Assembly: GCA_009746045.1 (NCBI GenBank)
Contig: RPFO01001959.1
Location: 29,437 to 93,436, forward strand
DNA: 64,000 nt
Direction: 5' to 3'
Source: Mesostigma viride
Lineage: Eukaryota; Streptophyta; Mesostigmatophyceae; Mesostigmatales; Mesostigmataceae
Shown here: in pieces, positions 12,401 through 24,160 of the stretch
How the letters are laid out: each line of letters opens with the position of its first letter
How positions within the stretch are numbered: the first letter of the stretch is position 1
Notes under the pieces: generated by a model
Told to the model about the DNA's origin: nothing
Databases searched by the model: none
What the model saw: the letters and a program-made list of their open reading frames with translations, nothing else
Translations under genes and position numbers: made by a program

Positions 12401-15400
12401 TGCAATAGGGACCATATTATCAGCTACAGATTGCTGCTGACATTGACGGCTGCTTGCTGTGCATCCCTCCCTTCGTACCTCGATTCATACCCCCCATCAG
12501 CGCACACAATCAAGGTCTGGCGGCGCGGCGTGGATTCCGACATCTTCCATCCTCGCTTCCGCTCCCCAGCCATGCGCGCGCGGCTCTGGTGAGTCATTCC
12601 GCACCTTTTCATCATTCAGAGAGAGAGAGAGACAGTGAGAGAGACTGAGAGTGAGTTCTGAGGGTTCTGTTCTTGAGTTTTATCTCCCCTTTGCCTGATC
12701 CTGTATCTATCGCTTCCTTTTGGCTCATTTCACGGTGCTTGCATGGCCCCACTTTGGGTTGGTAGCGGGCGCGAGCCTGGCAATGTTTGCATAGGAATGC
12801 TCCGTCGCTGTTGCTGTCGTAATCAGCCTGTACCGTGGACCCCTCCTAGTGCTGGTCTTGGTATGTCGCGCGAGCAGGGTATGGCGCGCGTCGTTTTGGC
12901 TCCGTGCCTGCTTCTGCTAAACTGTGTCCTAATTCTTGCATGCACGCAGCTGTGATGTTCCCTTTATGCAAGCACTTTTGTAGATGCATCTGCAAAAGCA
13001 GATGTGTGCTGACAATAAATGTTCATAGTGAATGTTTACCGTCAATATGAAGTGCTGAACTCAGTAAATACTTGTGAAAGTTCCTGGCAGAATCACTAAA
13101 AGCGATATCCAAGTACGGCTGGTCAATAGTGGCTTTCCACCTTTCAATATACTGACCTTCCATCCTTCAGTATAGTAATATCTTTTAATATTCTAACATC
13201 CTTCAATATCCTTTCATATACTAACATCCTTCGAGATACTAACATTACGTGATCTTGCACCTCCAACCCGCTTGGCCTGTCCCTGCAGTGGTGGCGACCC
13301 TAGCAAGCCCCTGGTCGTCCACGTGGGTCGCCTTGGGGCCGAGAAGAACTTGACAGCGCTCAAAACGTAGGTTTGCGCGCGCAAGCTCGTTGGCACGTGG
13401 GAGCTGGGTGGAGGCAACCAGAGTTGCCGACTGCACTCCACGCACATGCCTAGTCTTGCAGCGCCCATCTATAATAGTGTATTGCACACTTGTGCCGTAT
13501 TGTGCATCGAGGTGGCAATCCTTCCTACAAACCAAGGTGCCAATCCTTCCGAACAAACCAATGTGGCCATCCTTTCTGATAAACCGCGATGACCACGCTT
13601 TCTAACAACCAAGGTGGCAATCCTTCCTAACCAACCGCAGTGGCCACGGGTCCCAACAACCAAGGTGGCAATCCTTCCTAACAAACTGCGGTGGACGGCC
13701 TCCCTAACAAACCAGAGCAATATACCACTTGGTGGCGAGTATTCTATTGTACTTGTTAGGAATGGCCTGCCAAAACGAAGAGCTTTTCTGAGAGGTATAT
13801 GCATGGTATGCCTCTTTCTCCGCCTTAACTGTACTGATTTTCATAGGATCCCAACCTCCACGTTCTCCTACCTATGACTCAACCTCCAGCGCAGTCCTTC
13901 ACATCTGTCCTTCCCAACTGCAGTCCTGAGTACTGCTTTATGGGTACGATGGATGTGGATCGATATGAAGAGTATTTATGACAGTGTTATGGCTTGTTGC
14001 GTAACAGGCTTTTCTCATGGCGCCTACACGGCAAACTTGCGTGGTAAACTTGCCAATGCTGTCGGCCTAGTTTGTGACACGCCACGCCTCCGTGTCCATT
14101 CCAATTACCTTTTCTCGACCACGCCGCATGCCTGCACCATCTCCTTGATTAATTACACCACCATTGCCTTCCGGTGTGCCACGCCACGTCATATCCCCCT
14201 ATCATCTATCCTCTCTATCCGCATCATCTCCCCCTTCTTCCCCCGTTCTTTGCCATCCCCCCTCCTATACGCATTCCTGTGCCGTCCCCCTTGCCCCGTG
14301 CCGCGTGCGCCAGCATCATGGCCAACATCCCTGATGGCCGGCTGGCCTTTGTGGGCGATGGCCCCGAGCGCGCAGCACTGGAGGAACACTTCAAGGGCAC
14401 GCCCACCGTGTTCACAGGCATGCTTCACGACGAGGAGCTCTCGCAGGCTTTTGCGAGCGGCGACGTGTTTGTGATGCCGAGCGAAACAGAGACGCTAGGC
14501 TTTGTGGTTCTGGAGGCCATGGCGTCGGGCGTGCCGGTTGTCGCGGTGAGTACATTTCTCTCTATGCAGCGATCCCTTTATCTACTGCTAGCCTTGACCA
14601 GCTTAGAGTCGTACTGCCGGCTACTGCTAGCTGTCATACTGCTGGCAGCCTCCAGTGTGCTGGTGATGCCCATGTTGGTCTCTGTTCTGTGAACACGGGG
14701 CATCTAATGCTGCAGGCATGCAAAGGAATGCGTTCACATGGACCAGAGGCGAATCTCATGCAGATGGTGCACATCTTCATTTACATACGTGACCAATTGG
14801 TTGCCTTTTTTTTTTCTTCGTTCAGCATGTTTGGCTGTTGTTTGATTATTGCATTTGATATACTTCCATGTTCTGCGCGGGCCCATGCGCATGACACGCA
14901 AGTACTTACTTATGTTCTGCTTGGGCGTATGTGGTCGCAGGTTCGAGCGGGCGGCATCCCCGACATCGTCACGGAGGATGGCAAGAATGTACGTGGTGAC
15001 GCGAGATCCTTGAGATGGTGCCCCACCTAGGTTTTGGTAAGGTATCCCGATCTAGTATAGACAAGGAGACCCTGCGAGGGCCAAGCCCCCTAGTATTTAA
15101 GACTCCACTATTGGAGACTCCTATTCAAGTCTAGCTGCTATCTAAACTCCCGTGCCCATGCCCGTGGCCCAGTGCCCGTGGGGGGCCCGTCGCCCGTGGC
15201 CAGAAATTCCTTCCGTCCCTCCGTTGCTAAAATTTTTTGCCCATGGCTAGTTGCCCGTGGCCCGAGTCTACTGGCTAGAGTAGTGGCTACAGAAGTGGCC
15301 GGCCGCCCGTCATCGTCCGTCATTCATTCCGTCCCTTGCTAAATTGCCCGTGGCTAGTTGCCCGTGGCTAGTTGTCCGTGGCATTTGGCCCGTGGTAGTC

Positions 15401-18183
15401 GCACGTCGCACGTCGCACGTCGCACGTCGCCCGTTGCCCGTTGCCCGTTGCCCGTTGCCCGTTGCCCGTTGCCCGTTGCCCGTTGCCCGTTGCCCGTTGC
15501 CCGTTGCCCGTTGCCCGTTGCCCGTTGCCCGTTGCCCGTTGCCTGTTGCCCATGAAATTCCTTCCGTCCCTCGCCGAAATCACCCTTTGCTGGTAGCCCG
15601 TCACGTGAAATTCCTTCCGTCCCTTGATGAATGGCCCGTGGCTAGCGTCCCGTCGCCCGTCGCCGCTGAAAATCCTTCCGTTCCATGTTCCTAGTAGTAA
15701 CGTGCTCCTTCGCCGCGCCCCGGAGAGGAGGCCGCTGAACTGGCACTTCGCGCGTAGTGTATCTGTGATTCATCCCTCGATCTCCGGAGATCTCTGGATT
15801 AGGCCCAGATGGCTTATTTTAGTACCTCGATATGCTACCTAATTATCGGCGGTACTCCCCCTAATTATAGGACCAACAGTCACGAAGTTCGATTTATATA
15901 GGTGTTAAGGGTACTCCCCCTAATTATAGGACCAACAGTCACGAAGTTCGATTTATATAGGTGTTAAGATCATTACGTCCAATTAGCAGGTCCATGGTAT
16001 GTACTGTGTTCGTGTTGCTGCTAAGTATCAAGGCAAGGGCTTTGGTGAAGCAAAGTCTATGTCTTTTGGGCTAATGCCTGTGCTGTCATGGCCAGCCATG
16101 GATGCTGATACCCCTGCGCTTGTCATGCCACCCCTGTGCTCTCCCTCATCCCCCCAACACCCCGCCCACCTGCCAGGGGCTCATGTACTCCCCAGGAGAT
16201 TACGATCAGGCGAGTTGGCTGGTCAAGCGCCTGCTGGAGGACGCAGCGTTCCGCAAACAGGTGCGTGAGACTTGATCTAGTTAACCTGGGGAGCGGGGGC
16301 TTTTCATGCTGGTGGATGGCCAAGCCTGTGTTCATATTGCCTTGGTGAATACACATTCACCCGTATGCCTCAGGAACACTGACGTCGTCGTCATCTGGTT
16401 CCACCACGGGCACTGTTTTAAAGGACACATAGTTCTAGCGGTGCAAGCTGCGTGGAGACTAGCTTCCTTGTTGTATAGGTGGCCTGTTGCAATGCGCTGT
16501 AGTTGCTGAGGTATGGATCACCTGGCATGCATGGGTGTCCCCAGGCGTCACCCCTTGCACCAGGGCTAGGGCATAGACCACCAGTTGCATGCGCAAGATG
16601 GGGCGGATTGATAGACTGCTCAGTACACATCGCACTCACTGCAGTCGGATAACCATTTGCAATCGGGGCGGGCGAGGTGGAAGTGGGCACAGTTGTGCTA
16701 TTAACCATGATGCAGTCATCATCAAGCTTGGAGACACGACATAGTTGCTTGTTTCGATGTTAGTAAGCATGAATGACGCATCCAAAGCTTTGTAGGTGTG
16801 ACTCTCGGTGGGGTTCATTGTAGAAAAAAAAGAAACGAAAGAAAGAAAGGCACAGCTGCCTGGAGATAAGCTTTTTGTGGAACTGCATGGCCATACACTC
16901 CCAGCAGTCTGGTGTCTAACCCGTGTATTTTTACGACACGACACATGGCATTTGAGGGTTAGAACGCGATGTATCTCGTTGTAATCTGACACGCGGCAAA
17001 CCCAGTAGACATGAGATTTTAGGCCTGCAAATCGGTACGGAGGTCACATACATCCTAGAGAATCTTAAAAAAAAAATGGTGCATTTTTGCAATTTTTTTG
17101 TGACGGCCGTACGCAAGAATCTACCACTTAACTTAAGTGTCAGCGTGGGTGAAGGAGTTGATACGGATGCATCATGGTTTCTGGGTGTGCCACGTGTCAC
17201 CTTGCACCCCGATGTATCGCGTTGTCAAGCCTTGGGTTGTATACATCGTGATGGAAGAGAAAACGTGTTAAAAACCCAGCACCTCCCTCTGCGTGAGGAT
17301 GCAACAGGTTGTAAGAATGGATGATGCTTTGGCTATGGCTGCCTGTTTTAGTCATGTGCAGCGTGGAAGTATAATATATGATGCATGTTAGATGTTGTAT
17401 AACATGTAAACAACCTATTTTCGACGATTTGACCCTCGTAGCTCATGACGGCCCCATGTACGGGGCTTGCGCCGGTGCGTCATGTTGTCAGGGGCCGCCA
17501 TTACTGCTGACTGCATTGTACTTGTGATGCATATGAAAAATAGCTGCAGTGGCCATATGGCCCTAAGTTTGTGCCACACAGTTTACATATGTTGCCCATA
17601 TCTAACGCAAAATGCCAGATTTCTTTACGGAACCATTTGTGAATTAATGCATGAGTCGTCACCCAGGGTCATGAAATCGCAGTCATGACCAGACCCCCCT
17701 GTGCTCAAACCATTGTATCTCTTCATGGAATCAGCATCTGGTACGTCTCAGTAGCTGGAAAAAAACTTTGAATCATGGATATTCCGGAGAGCATGAACAT
17801 GTCCATGAAGAAAAAAACTTATGATGTGTTATACGCGTTCTCCAAAAAGCTTACAACGCGATATATTGCGTTCTACAGAAAAACACACGCAGGCTGATCT
17901 CTGTCCTTTACTCCACCCCTATCTTGTCCTGGTCCCCATCCCCATCTCTGCCCTCTTTGCGAAATCCGCAAGAAAGTTGGTTGGCGATCTGAGCGTTCAA
18001 ACTGCTGAGCTTGATATGCGATTGTGTGGCATGTCCACTGATGTGCAGATTGCGGACAATGGGCGCGCAGAGGTGGAGCGGTGGGACTGGCGGGCAGCCA
18101 CAACGCATCTGCGGGAGAAGCAGTATCCGCTGGCCGTGCAGCACCATGCACAAGGCACAACTGCAACCATTTCTTCAGCCTAG
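6457..18183 (+). CDS. SQD2: UDP-sulfoquinovose:diacylglycerol sulfoquinovosyltransferase (SQD2), 13 exons
   Basis: Exons: 6457-6839, 7365-7431, 8495-8565, 9682-9799, 10368-10441, 10891-10946, 11522-11599, 12501-12588, 13289-13366, 14314-14545, 14941-14988, 16177-16260 and 18049-18183. All introns are GT-AG, all phases match, and the total is 1512 nt (503 residues; plant SQD2 is about 510). The enzyme makes sulfoquinovosyl diacylglycerol in the plastid inner envelope. Residues 1 to about 115 are Ala/Ser/Arg-rich, like a transit peptide. Family landmarks in order: [113 protein letters not shown]; the GT4 donor-site segment [48 protein letters not shown]. The start ATG at 6457 opens the transit-like segment; in-frame ATG 6355 is the alternative. 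Introns carry many repeats, and the last exon lies inside an inverted repeat. Confidence 0.93.
11765..11812. repeat. TG/CATG microsatellite in SQD2 intron 7
   Basis: A run of TGTGCA/TGTGTA units in the intron between SQD2 exons 7 and 8. A GA-rich microsatellite (GAGAGA, about 12,617-12,655) lies in intron 8. Confidence 0.8.
13507..13725. repeat. diverged tandem repeats in SQD2 intron 9
   Basis: Repeated blocks of the form AACCAAGGTGGCAATCCTTC alternate with AACAAACYGCRRTGGCC. The stretch just upstream (13,135-13,250) has its own short repeats of the type CTTCAATATACTAACATC. No coding role is seen. Confidence 0.65.
15138..15690. repeat. CCCGTTG heptamer array in SQD2 intron 11
   Basis: The core, about 15,428-15,545, is some 16 perfect CCCGTTG heptamers. 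They are flanked on both sides by degenerate CCCGTGG/CGCACGT variants and by repeated phrases such as AATTCCTTCCGTCCCT. The heptamer gives an open frame reading PVARCPL repeatedly on one strand and GNGQRAT on the other. These frames are repeat artefacts. Confidence 0.85.
15851..15969. repeat. 59-bp direct duplication in SQD2 intron 11
   Basis: Two adjacent, nearly identical copies of a 59-base unit that starts GGTACTCCCCCTAATTATAG and ends in ATATAGGTGTTAAG. Confidence 0.85.
17568..17875. repeat. left arm of an inverted repeat around the last SQD2 exon
   Basis: This stretch is repeated in inverted orientation at 18,294-18,622, diverged by scattered substitutions and indels. Shared phrases include the palindrome AACGCGATATATYGCGTT, GTGTTATACGCGTTCTCC, CATGAACATGTCCATG and ACCAGACCCCCCTGTGCTC. 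Related AACGCGAT...CGTTG motifs also occur at about 16,960 and 17,210. It is probably a foldback or MITE-like element. Confidence 0.75.
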
Positions 18184-18293
18184 AAGTGTTATAAGCTGCA
18201 CATGGAATGGTGGCCAGTTTGGCTGACGCAGGGTGTGCATGACACAAGATCAACGTCTAATTCCTTGTGCAATTTAGCCCCTTTTATTTTAAT

Positions 18294-18622
18294 GGAACGC
18301 GATATATCGCGTTTTCAGCTTTTTGGAGAACGCTTATAACACATTTTGGAGAACGCGTATAACACATCATGTAATTTTTTTTCATGGACATGTTCATGCT
18401 CCCCGGAATGCCCACTATGCAGTGTTTTATTTAGCTACTGAGACCTACCAGATACTGATTCAATGAAGAGATGTAATGGTTTGAGCACAGGGGGGTCTGG
18501 TCATGACCGCGATTTCATGACCCCTAGGTGACAACTCATGCGTTTATTCACAAATGGTTCCGTTAAAAAAATCTGGCATTTTGCGTGAGATATGGGCAAC
18601 ATATGTAGACCGTGTGGCAAAA
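18294..18622. repeat. right arm of the inverted repeat around the last SQD2 exon
   Basis: Inverted partner of 17,568-17,875. The roughly 420-base interval between the arms contains SQD2 exon 13 (18,049-18,183), so the arms could pair in the pre-mRNA and form a stem looping out the terminal exon. Confidence 0.75.
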
Positions 18623-18624
18623 AA

Positions 18625-20395
18625 TAATTAATTAATTAACACGTAACAGCGTTACGTGAGCATAAGTCCTCAGTGCAGTTGAGTGGGATGGGGTGGGATG
18701 GGATGGGATGGCATGGATGGAGCTAGCTGTCTAAGACCTAGTTACGGGGTTGTGGGCACCACAGCCCGAATCACTGTGAATGCCAAACTGGGTCACACGC
18801 GGAGCCCCCATTGACTGACTTGGGGGTGGCCTCCTTCACGACTACCTGCCACCTATCCTTGCGAACCATCTGCCTCCAGATTACAGACATGCCAGGGGGC
18901 TGCCCTGGCATGAGCCCATTGCGACGTGGGTAACACATATCCATGCCTAGCCTATCCCGGAAAGCCAACGGCTGGCGCCCCGGCCGCGCTCGGCCCGGGG
19001 CACGCCATGTGAGAACAAAAAGCCCAGGTTGGGCGGGCTTGGTGCCTGCTGAGCTATCCAACGTGTCTACCTAATCTGTGCGTGCGAGGTGCCCGGATAG
19101 GCCCAGGCGCCTTTGCCAAATAATATGGGAAGCATATGGTAAATCAGCATACAAATCCTCATGGCTAATGTGCAGGCTAAATGGAATATTGAGCGCACTA
19201 CGTAGCATCTTGGTGACCGCGCCGTCGAGTTGCTGCTCCAGCTCTTGCGTCAGCGTCCACCTCTCGGCTCCATAGGTTAGGATCGTCAGGATGACGACCT
19301 TGAAGAGGTCGCGTTTGACAGTCCGGGGCAGGGCGAGGTTGCTCCACCAGCGACGGTGCTCGTGGAGCTGTGCCCAGGCCATACCAATCCGGGTTGTCAT
19401 GTCGTCCTCGCAGTCAGGGAGCCAGCTGCCAAGCAGCTTGGAGCGACCGAAAGCGAGGAAGGAAAGTGGGGTGTCGTCTAACAGGCGCAGCTTGGGGGGG
19501 GGCGGCCAGGACGAGCCTGGCAATTGCCTCCGTCTTGGGACTATTTTCGAGACCAACAGCCCGGGCCACGAGAGCCAGGCAGTCCAAGGCAAAGTCGGGC
19601 AGACTCCGGCTTCTCAATGAGCGTGATGTCGTCAGCATAAATGAGCTCAGCGAGTAGATTCTGCTTGTTAGTCGGACCCCGTTCCCAGGGATCATTCTGA
19701 ATCTCGAGGCCCCTGGGGCACGGCCAGCAATCACTAGCATGTGCTTGGCGCACAACATAATCCACTACAATAATGAACAGGTACGGTGACAGGACGCAGC
19801 CCTGCCAGACGCCTGTCTGCAGTGGACATGGCGGGGTATGTATTGCCGTGTTGAGTGCGCACCGAGGTGGTCGACCCCAGTCATATACAGCGAGCGGCCG
19901 ATGACAGCAATCAGGGGGGTGGGGACGCAATCTTGGGCGAGAACAGCCCAAAGACCGTCCCAGATAACAGAGTCAAATGCCTTGATTAAGTCAACAAAGA
20001 TTAAGATCATCGGCGGGAAACTCACCAGGTTGCAGGAGTGCGATCTTCTCTATGAGGCGGCGCGCCACAAAGATGGCCATGACGGTGTTACGACCAGGCC
20101 GGAACCCCAGTTGGCTTTCCCCCACTAGTGACGGTCGAGAGCAGAACCAAAGCGGACATTAAGTATCATGCGCATGAACAACTTGAGCGCGGCGCTCTGG
20201 ATGCAGACTCCTCGGTAGTTTGCGGGGTCGTCAGGAGAGCCTTTGTTTATGCAGAGCATCACCCGGAAGCTGTGTTGCCATTCAGGGATAGGCGGGGCAT
20301 CAGCCAGCAGAAGCCGGTTGCGGACGTTGAGCAGAAACTGCTGTGCGCCTCCAGTTTAACCACCGGTCACTGCGGGGATTGAGCTGGTCGGGACC
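18625..20395 (-). pseudogene. non-LTR retrotransposon reverse transcriptase, decayed
   Basis: On the minus strand, from about 20,380 downward, several frames give RT motifs in the right order: NYRGVCIQSAALKLF, LGFRPGRNTVMAIFVARRL, motif A FVDLIKAFDSVIWDGL, motif B TGVWQGCVLSPYLF, motif C ELIYADDITLIEKPES. These are followed by LTYGAERWTLTQELEQQLDG and the C-terminal part shared with the 5.0-kb fragment. The catalytic YADD is intact, but at least three frame breaks separate the motifs. The upstream endonuclease is not seen. The 3' tail at 18,625-18,770 carries the same TTAATTAA run and GTAACAGCGTTAC-type palindrome as the 5.4-kb copy. Confidence 0.8.
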
Positions 20396-20397
20396 AA

Positions 20398-20490
20398 CGC
20401 GTTCAATGCTCGCCGCTCGCTGCGCTCTCCGTGCGCTTTCAGCGCAGCTCGCTTCGCTCGCGCTCGCTGCGCTCGCTGGGCGCTTCGCGC
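20398..20490. repeat. GC-rich short repeat, GCTCGCTGCGCTC type
   Basis: Overlapping direct and inverted CGCTCGCTGCGCTC / GCGCAGCTCGCTTCGCTCG units just 5' of the LINE remnant. The stretch 20,491-20,905 after it holds no supportable gene. Confidence 0.7.
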
Positions 20491-20905
20491 AGGTTGGTGG
20501 TCAGTAGGTCCGCTTATTTCGTATTGGCACCCAGTATTTCCTAGGCTTTTTGAATTGGCAGGGAAGTCGCCAATGCATGGTAATGCTAGCTGTCCGCTAC
20601 TCAACCACTAATGCCATGACAGTTTTACGAATGGCCTGAAAGTTCTGCTAGTCAACCACGAATGGCCTAACAATTCCACAATCATTGCATGGAGCCACAA
20701 GCCACGAGCCACGAGGTAGCCATGGCTGACGGCGGAGCTCATAACTTTCACGTTTGGGCACTGAATTCGGCTGTGAATATCACAATCACTTCGTCTTTCT
20801 AAGACGCACACACTGATATAATTTTCCGAAGCTGTTACGCAATATATGACGAGCAAACGCTCATCTACACAACGCAGCCTGGCGGCTGCGTTAAGCAATT
20901 AAAAT

Positions 20906-22110
20906 ACGTCTGCAGCTCCGGCTGCAGCTTCGCCCTCACGTACGGGTCCGGAAGGCAGCGGTGACACTAGTCGCACACTGGTGGTTGCCCAGCCCCCCTC
21001 CGGGCTTGCCTCGCCATCTGCATCGCCTGAGCCCAAGCGCAGTCGCCCTGCCGAGCCGCACTGGGACGAGATCGCCTTTGACATCAACGCACCTGGCTTC
21101 TAGAAACGAAGCCCGGGAGCCTTCATGGAAGACGTGTTTTTCGGCACGCACGCCTCGCTTGTAGCCCTGACAGTGCTCGCACCTCATCTCCCACAACCGC
21201 GGCCTCTGGCCAGGTGGCCAGCCTTTCAACACCGCCGAGGATCTCCCAAAAGTTGTCTGCATGAATCGCACCCGGCTCCAGCGCTTCGCCCTCTGCTCCC
21301 TCCTCGGGCGTTCCAACGCCAAGATCTGGGCTCCCCCTCCCACCCCTCCAACCGTCGCGACAGAATCCATCGTCCGCACCCTCCTTAAGGAAGCTTTCGA
21401 GCAGCACGTGACCCCCCTTGCCACAGATGTGCCAGGCGGCAATGGGAGGCACGCTGGCTGCTGAGCTCCCTCACATTTCCACCACCGTCACCTCCACCTC
21501 CACCCTCCTCGTCTCCACCTCCACTGCCACTGCCACCTCCACCGCCGCCCTCAAGGCCCAGCTCCTCGACATCGACCAACGCCTCAAGGACACCGTCATC
21601 GCCATCGAATGCATGCAGAACACCGCAGGCATCACCGCCCATGCAGGCGGTGAAGGACATTGCCGCCAAGCCAGCCCCCGCTGGCCCAACCGGCGATGCC
21701 CCTCCGGCCACCCAGACCTGGGCGCCGGACCTGCTCAAGCACCTGACGCCACCTCCACCACCTCCACCATCGCGGCACAGCTTAAGCAACAAGCCCTCGA
21801 CCTCCGCGGGGAGGCCGACCGCACCCAGCGCAGCCACAATGTCATCGTCAAGCACTTCGACCAGCCTGAAGATGAGACCTCGACGACTCTTCTCTGACAC
21901 GGCATGCTTGCCCCCATGCACATCACTGGTGAGGCTGCTGCTGCGGATGTCGGCTGCCCGCCTTCCCCGCGCGCGGGGTAAGGCTGGCCCGGCTCCCCTG
22001 CTCCTCACCATGGCGGTACATGGCGGACAAGCTTTTGTTAATTCTTAAAAACCGCAAGAAGCTCTCGAGGACTCGCTTCACGCTGGACGACGACCTGACC
22101 GGCCCTGGCC
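20906..22110 (+). pseudogene. LINE ORF1-like remnant, plus strand
   Basis: Several plus-strand frames look coding in turn: PEPKRSRPAEPHWDEIAFDI; CMNRTRLQRFALCSLLGRSN followed by VATESIVRTLLKEAFEQHV; then 21,418-21,897 with a Thr/Ser-rich part, a helical segment (QLLDIDQRLKDTVIAIECMQ), and SHNVIVKHFDQPEDET. The last resembles the start of the RNA-binding region of LINE ORF1 proteins. It ends near LLLILKNRKKLSRTRF and TLDDDLTGP. It is broken by at least three shifts. It points away from the LINE RT at 18.7-20.4 kb, so it belongs to another copy or an inverted piece. The family assignment is tentative. Confidence 0.4.
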
Positions 22111-22130
22111 CAGCAACAACGGCGAGTCGC

Positions 22131-22165
22131 GAGCTATGGCCGACCTAGTAGGTCGGCCATAGCTC
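22131..22165. repeat. perfect 16-bp hairpin
   Basis: Arms GAGCTATGGCCGACCT and AGGTCGGCCATAGCTC pair perfectly around a three-base loop (AGT), just downstream of the ORF1-like remnant. Confidence 0.85.
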
Positions 22166-22342
22166 GGAGCTGGAGGTAACCTCCTGCTCCGGCACAGCGC
22201 AGGGGGGAAACCGGTATACTGGCGGGGGGACGTCATCCACGTCGACCACAAGCCTTGGCAGGCACCCCCAGTCTAGGGAATATAGCAGAAGTGTAGATTA
22301 GTAAGGCTTAGCCCACCACGTGGCCCACGCGCATGTGCGCCC

Positions 22343-22442
22343 ATAATGGCCCCCATGGATGATGCATTAAGAATTTAGCCACGCCCTGCCTATAATGGGA
22401 CCCCCATGGATGATGCATTAAGAATTAGCTCAGCCCTGCCTA
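22343..22442. repeat. about 49-bp direct duplication
   Basis: ATAATGG, then CCCCCATGGATGATGCATTA and AGAATT, through CCCTGCCTATA, occurs twice in a row with small differences. The surrounding stretch 22,166-22,926 has no supportable gene. Confidence 0.8.
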
Positions 22443-22926
22443 TACAGAGAGTCGCTCTCTGATGAGAAGCCATGCCCTAGCTCTTGTATAGCCATGGTGA
22501 TCTTCCCCCCCCATGACAGGCTCCCCTTAGTTGGGTTGAGCTTGAGACTCTGGGGGGTGCAGGTGCCCTTGGTGCACCTAGAGCAAGTGTTGTTTACATT
22601 CCCACCGGCCTTGCAGGAAGTAGCTTAGGATGCCATATGCCTCTTCTCTGGGACATGTGCTACATATACTCCCAACGGAGTTATGTTCCTAATTAATTAA
22701 CTCGCATGTCCAAAAGCCTGAAAAACTGAATTTAATGAATATCAATTCCAATGCACTTGGGAACCATCTAGTGATGATTGAGTACCATAAATATGATGTT
22801 TGGACTTTCATACCACCACTTGTTGGGGGTACTACACCCAACCATGCACCGGTGGCGAGCTAAAAATAGAAAACTTTTGCGGATGACTGTAGGTGTAAGT
22901 TGGCGATGCCATGGTAACCGGAGACG

Positions 22927-22983
22927 TCCGTCCTATAGTCAGCAAAATTGGTGCGAGAGGTCCCCAGTTCGATTCCGGTCGGA
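22927..22983 (+). other. truncated tRNA-Asp-like sequence, possible SINE promoter
   Basis: A 57-base stretch whose ends TCCGTCC and GGTCGGA can pair at six of seven positions. It contains TATAGTCAG (A-box-like), GCGAGAGGTC and AGTTCGATTCC (a good B-box). Most of a D arm and the anticodon arm are missing, so it is no functional tRNA. It looks like a tRNA-derived SINE head or a deleted tRNA pseudogene. No SINE body was defined. Confidence 0.35.
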
Positions 22984-23457
22984 TTCATTTGCAGATCGCG
23001 TTTTTCCGCGTTTTCCGCGGCCCGGCACTGAACGCAAATGGTTTTCACCTTTGCGGAGTGCCTGATCAGAATAGAAAAAGCCGCTATTTATGAGATATTT
23101 TGCCCAAGACAAACCACTTACATATCCAAATGACCTGCCCATACATTCCTGCAAAGTCCCCCCACTTCTAAAAAATCTGGGCTATTTACATGGCCAAAAT
23201 AATCACATTTGTTTAAGTTATTAATTTCCCAAAAAAATGGATACTTTTTTGAGAAAAAATAAAATAAAATAAAATCGTTAACACATCGAATTGGGTCATC
23301 CATACATTCAAAATTTCACTGAGTAGGGGGAAACACAACCCCAAAGTTTGAGCTCATTCTGTCAGACAAGCGTAGCTCAAGTTATTGATTTTCCTGTGAT
23401 GCCACCTGGGCAGACGCTAAAAGAGAATTGAGCTAGTGCTGAGCCAAAATGACATTT

Positions 23458-23582
23458 CATGTCCCACGTAGCTCCCACAAAAACCAGCATCTTCATTAAA
23501 ACAATAAGTGGAAGCATACATGTGACACTATTGACATGCCCGGAGGCACGCCGTTCAAGGCCCTTCATGAAGTACGTTGCCC
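23458..23582. repeat. repeat A, first copy
   Basis: 125 bases, repeated in direct orientation at 24,036-24,160 with essentially full identity. It begins CATGTCCCACGTAGCTCCC and ends GAAGTACGTTGCCC. Together with repeat B it forms an A-B-A-B mosaic left of the palindrome. The preceding 22,984-23,457 holds AT-rich DNA without a gene. Confidence 0.9.
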
Positions 23583-23615
23583 TAGAGGCAACCAAGACAA
23601 GGGTGGGTGGGTGGG

Positions 23616-24006
23616 GAGCAAAGAAAGAGGCCGACAAAACCAGCCAGAGCGGCTTTTAGTCGCAAAACCTCCCTTATCCCTAGCTAACTGACGTCATTAA
23701 ACCCTTATGTTCAGTGATGCTAGTAAGACGCTAACCGTACAGACCGGGGGTAGAATATCCCGAATCTGCACGGCTAGTATTAAATAATGCGTAGGTTGTT
23801 CTTTTCAGGGGCACTGCACCTCACGCCCCGTTCCGCCCGGGTATAATCAACCCAAGCGCGGAACGCACATTTTATTTAATTCATTTTTCAACCATGCACT
23901 ATACTGCATCTACTAATCACAAAAGCTCTAGCCAAACAGCTACGAGAAAACACTACGACCTATAAGCCGCTCATCCAGCGGCCTCTTGTTCCCGCATTCA
24001 CGTATA
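23616..24006. repeat. repeat B, first copy
   Basis: 391 bases, repeated directly at 24,997-25,387. It starts GAGCAAAGAAAGAGGCC and ends at CATTCACGTATA. It includes a small inverted repeat, GCCGC...GCGGC, near 23,970. No coding frame is convincing. Two identical direct repeats of this size 1 kb apart could be LTR-like, but no TG...CA ends or internal gag-pol sequence are seen. Confidence 0.9.
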
Positions 24007-24035
24007 GAAGAAACTCCGTTCAAAGAACCCCGATT

Positions 24036-24160
24036 CATGTCCCACGTAGCTCCCACAAAAACCAGCATCTTCATTAAAACAATAAGTGGAAGCATACATG
24101 TGACACTATTGACATGCCCGGAGGCACGCCGTTCAAGGCCCTTCATGAAGTACGTTGCCC
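24036..24160. repeat. repeat A, second copy
   Basis: Direct copy of 23,458-23,582 at an offset of 578 bases. It is separated from repeat B1 by 29 bases. Confidence 0.9.

Noticed and set aside
15344-15694. Long open frames on both strands over the heptamer array
   Set aside because: They are produced by the CCCGTTG repeat and contain only repeated PVARCPL/GNGQRAT.
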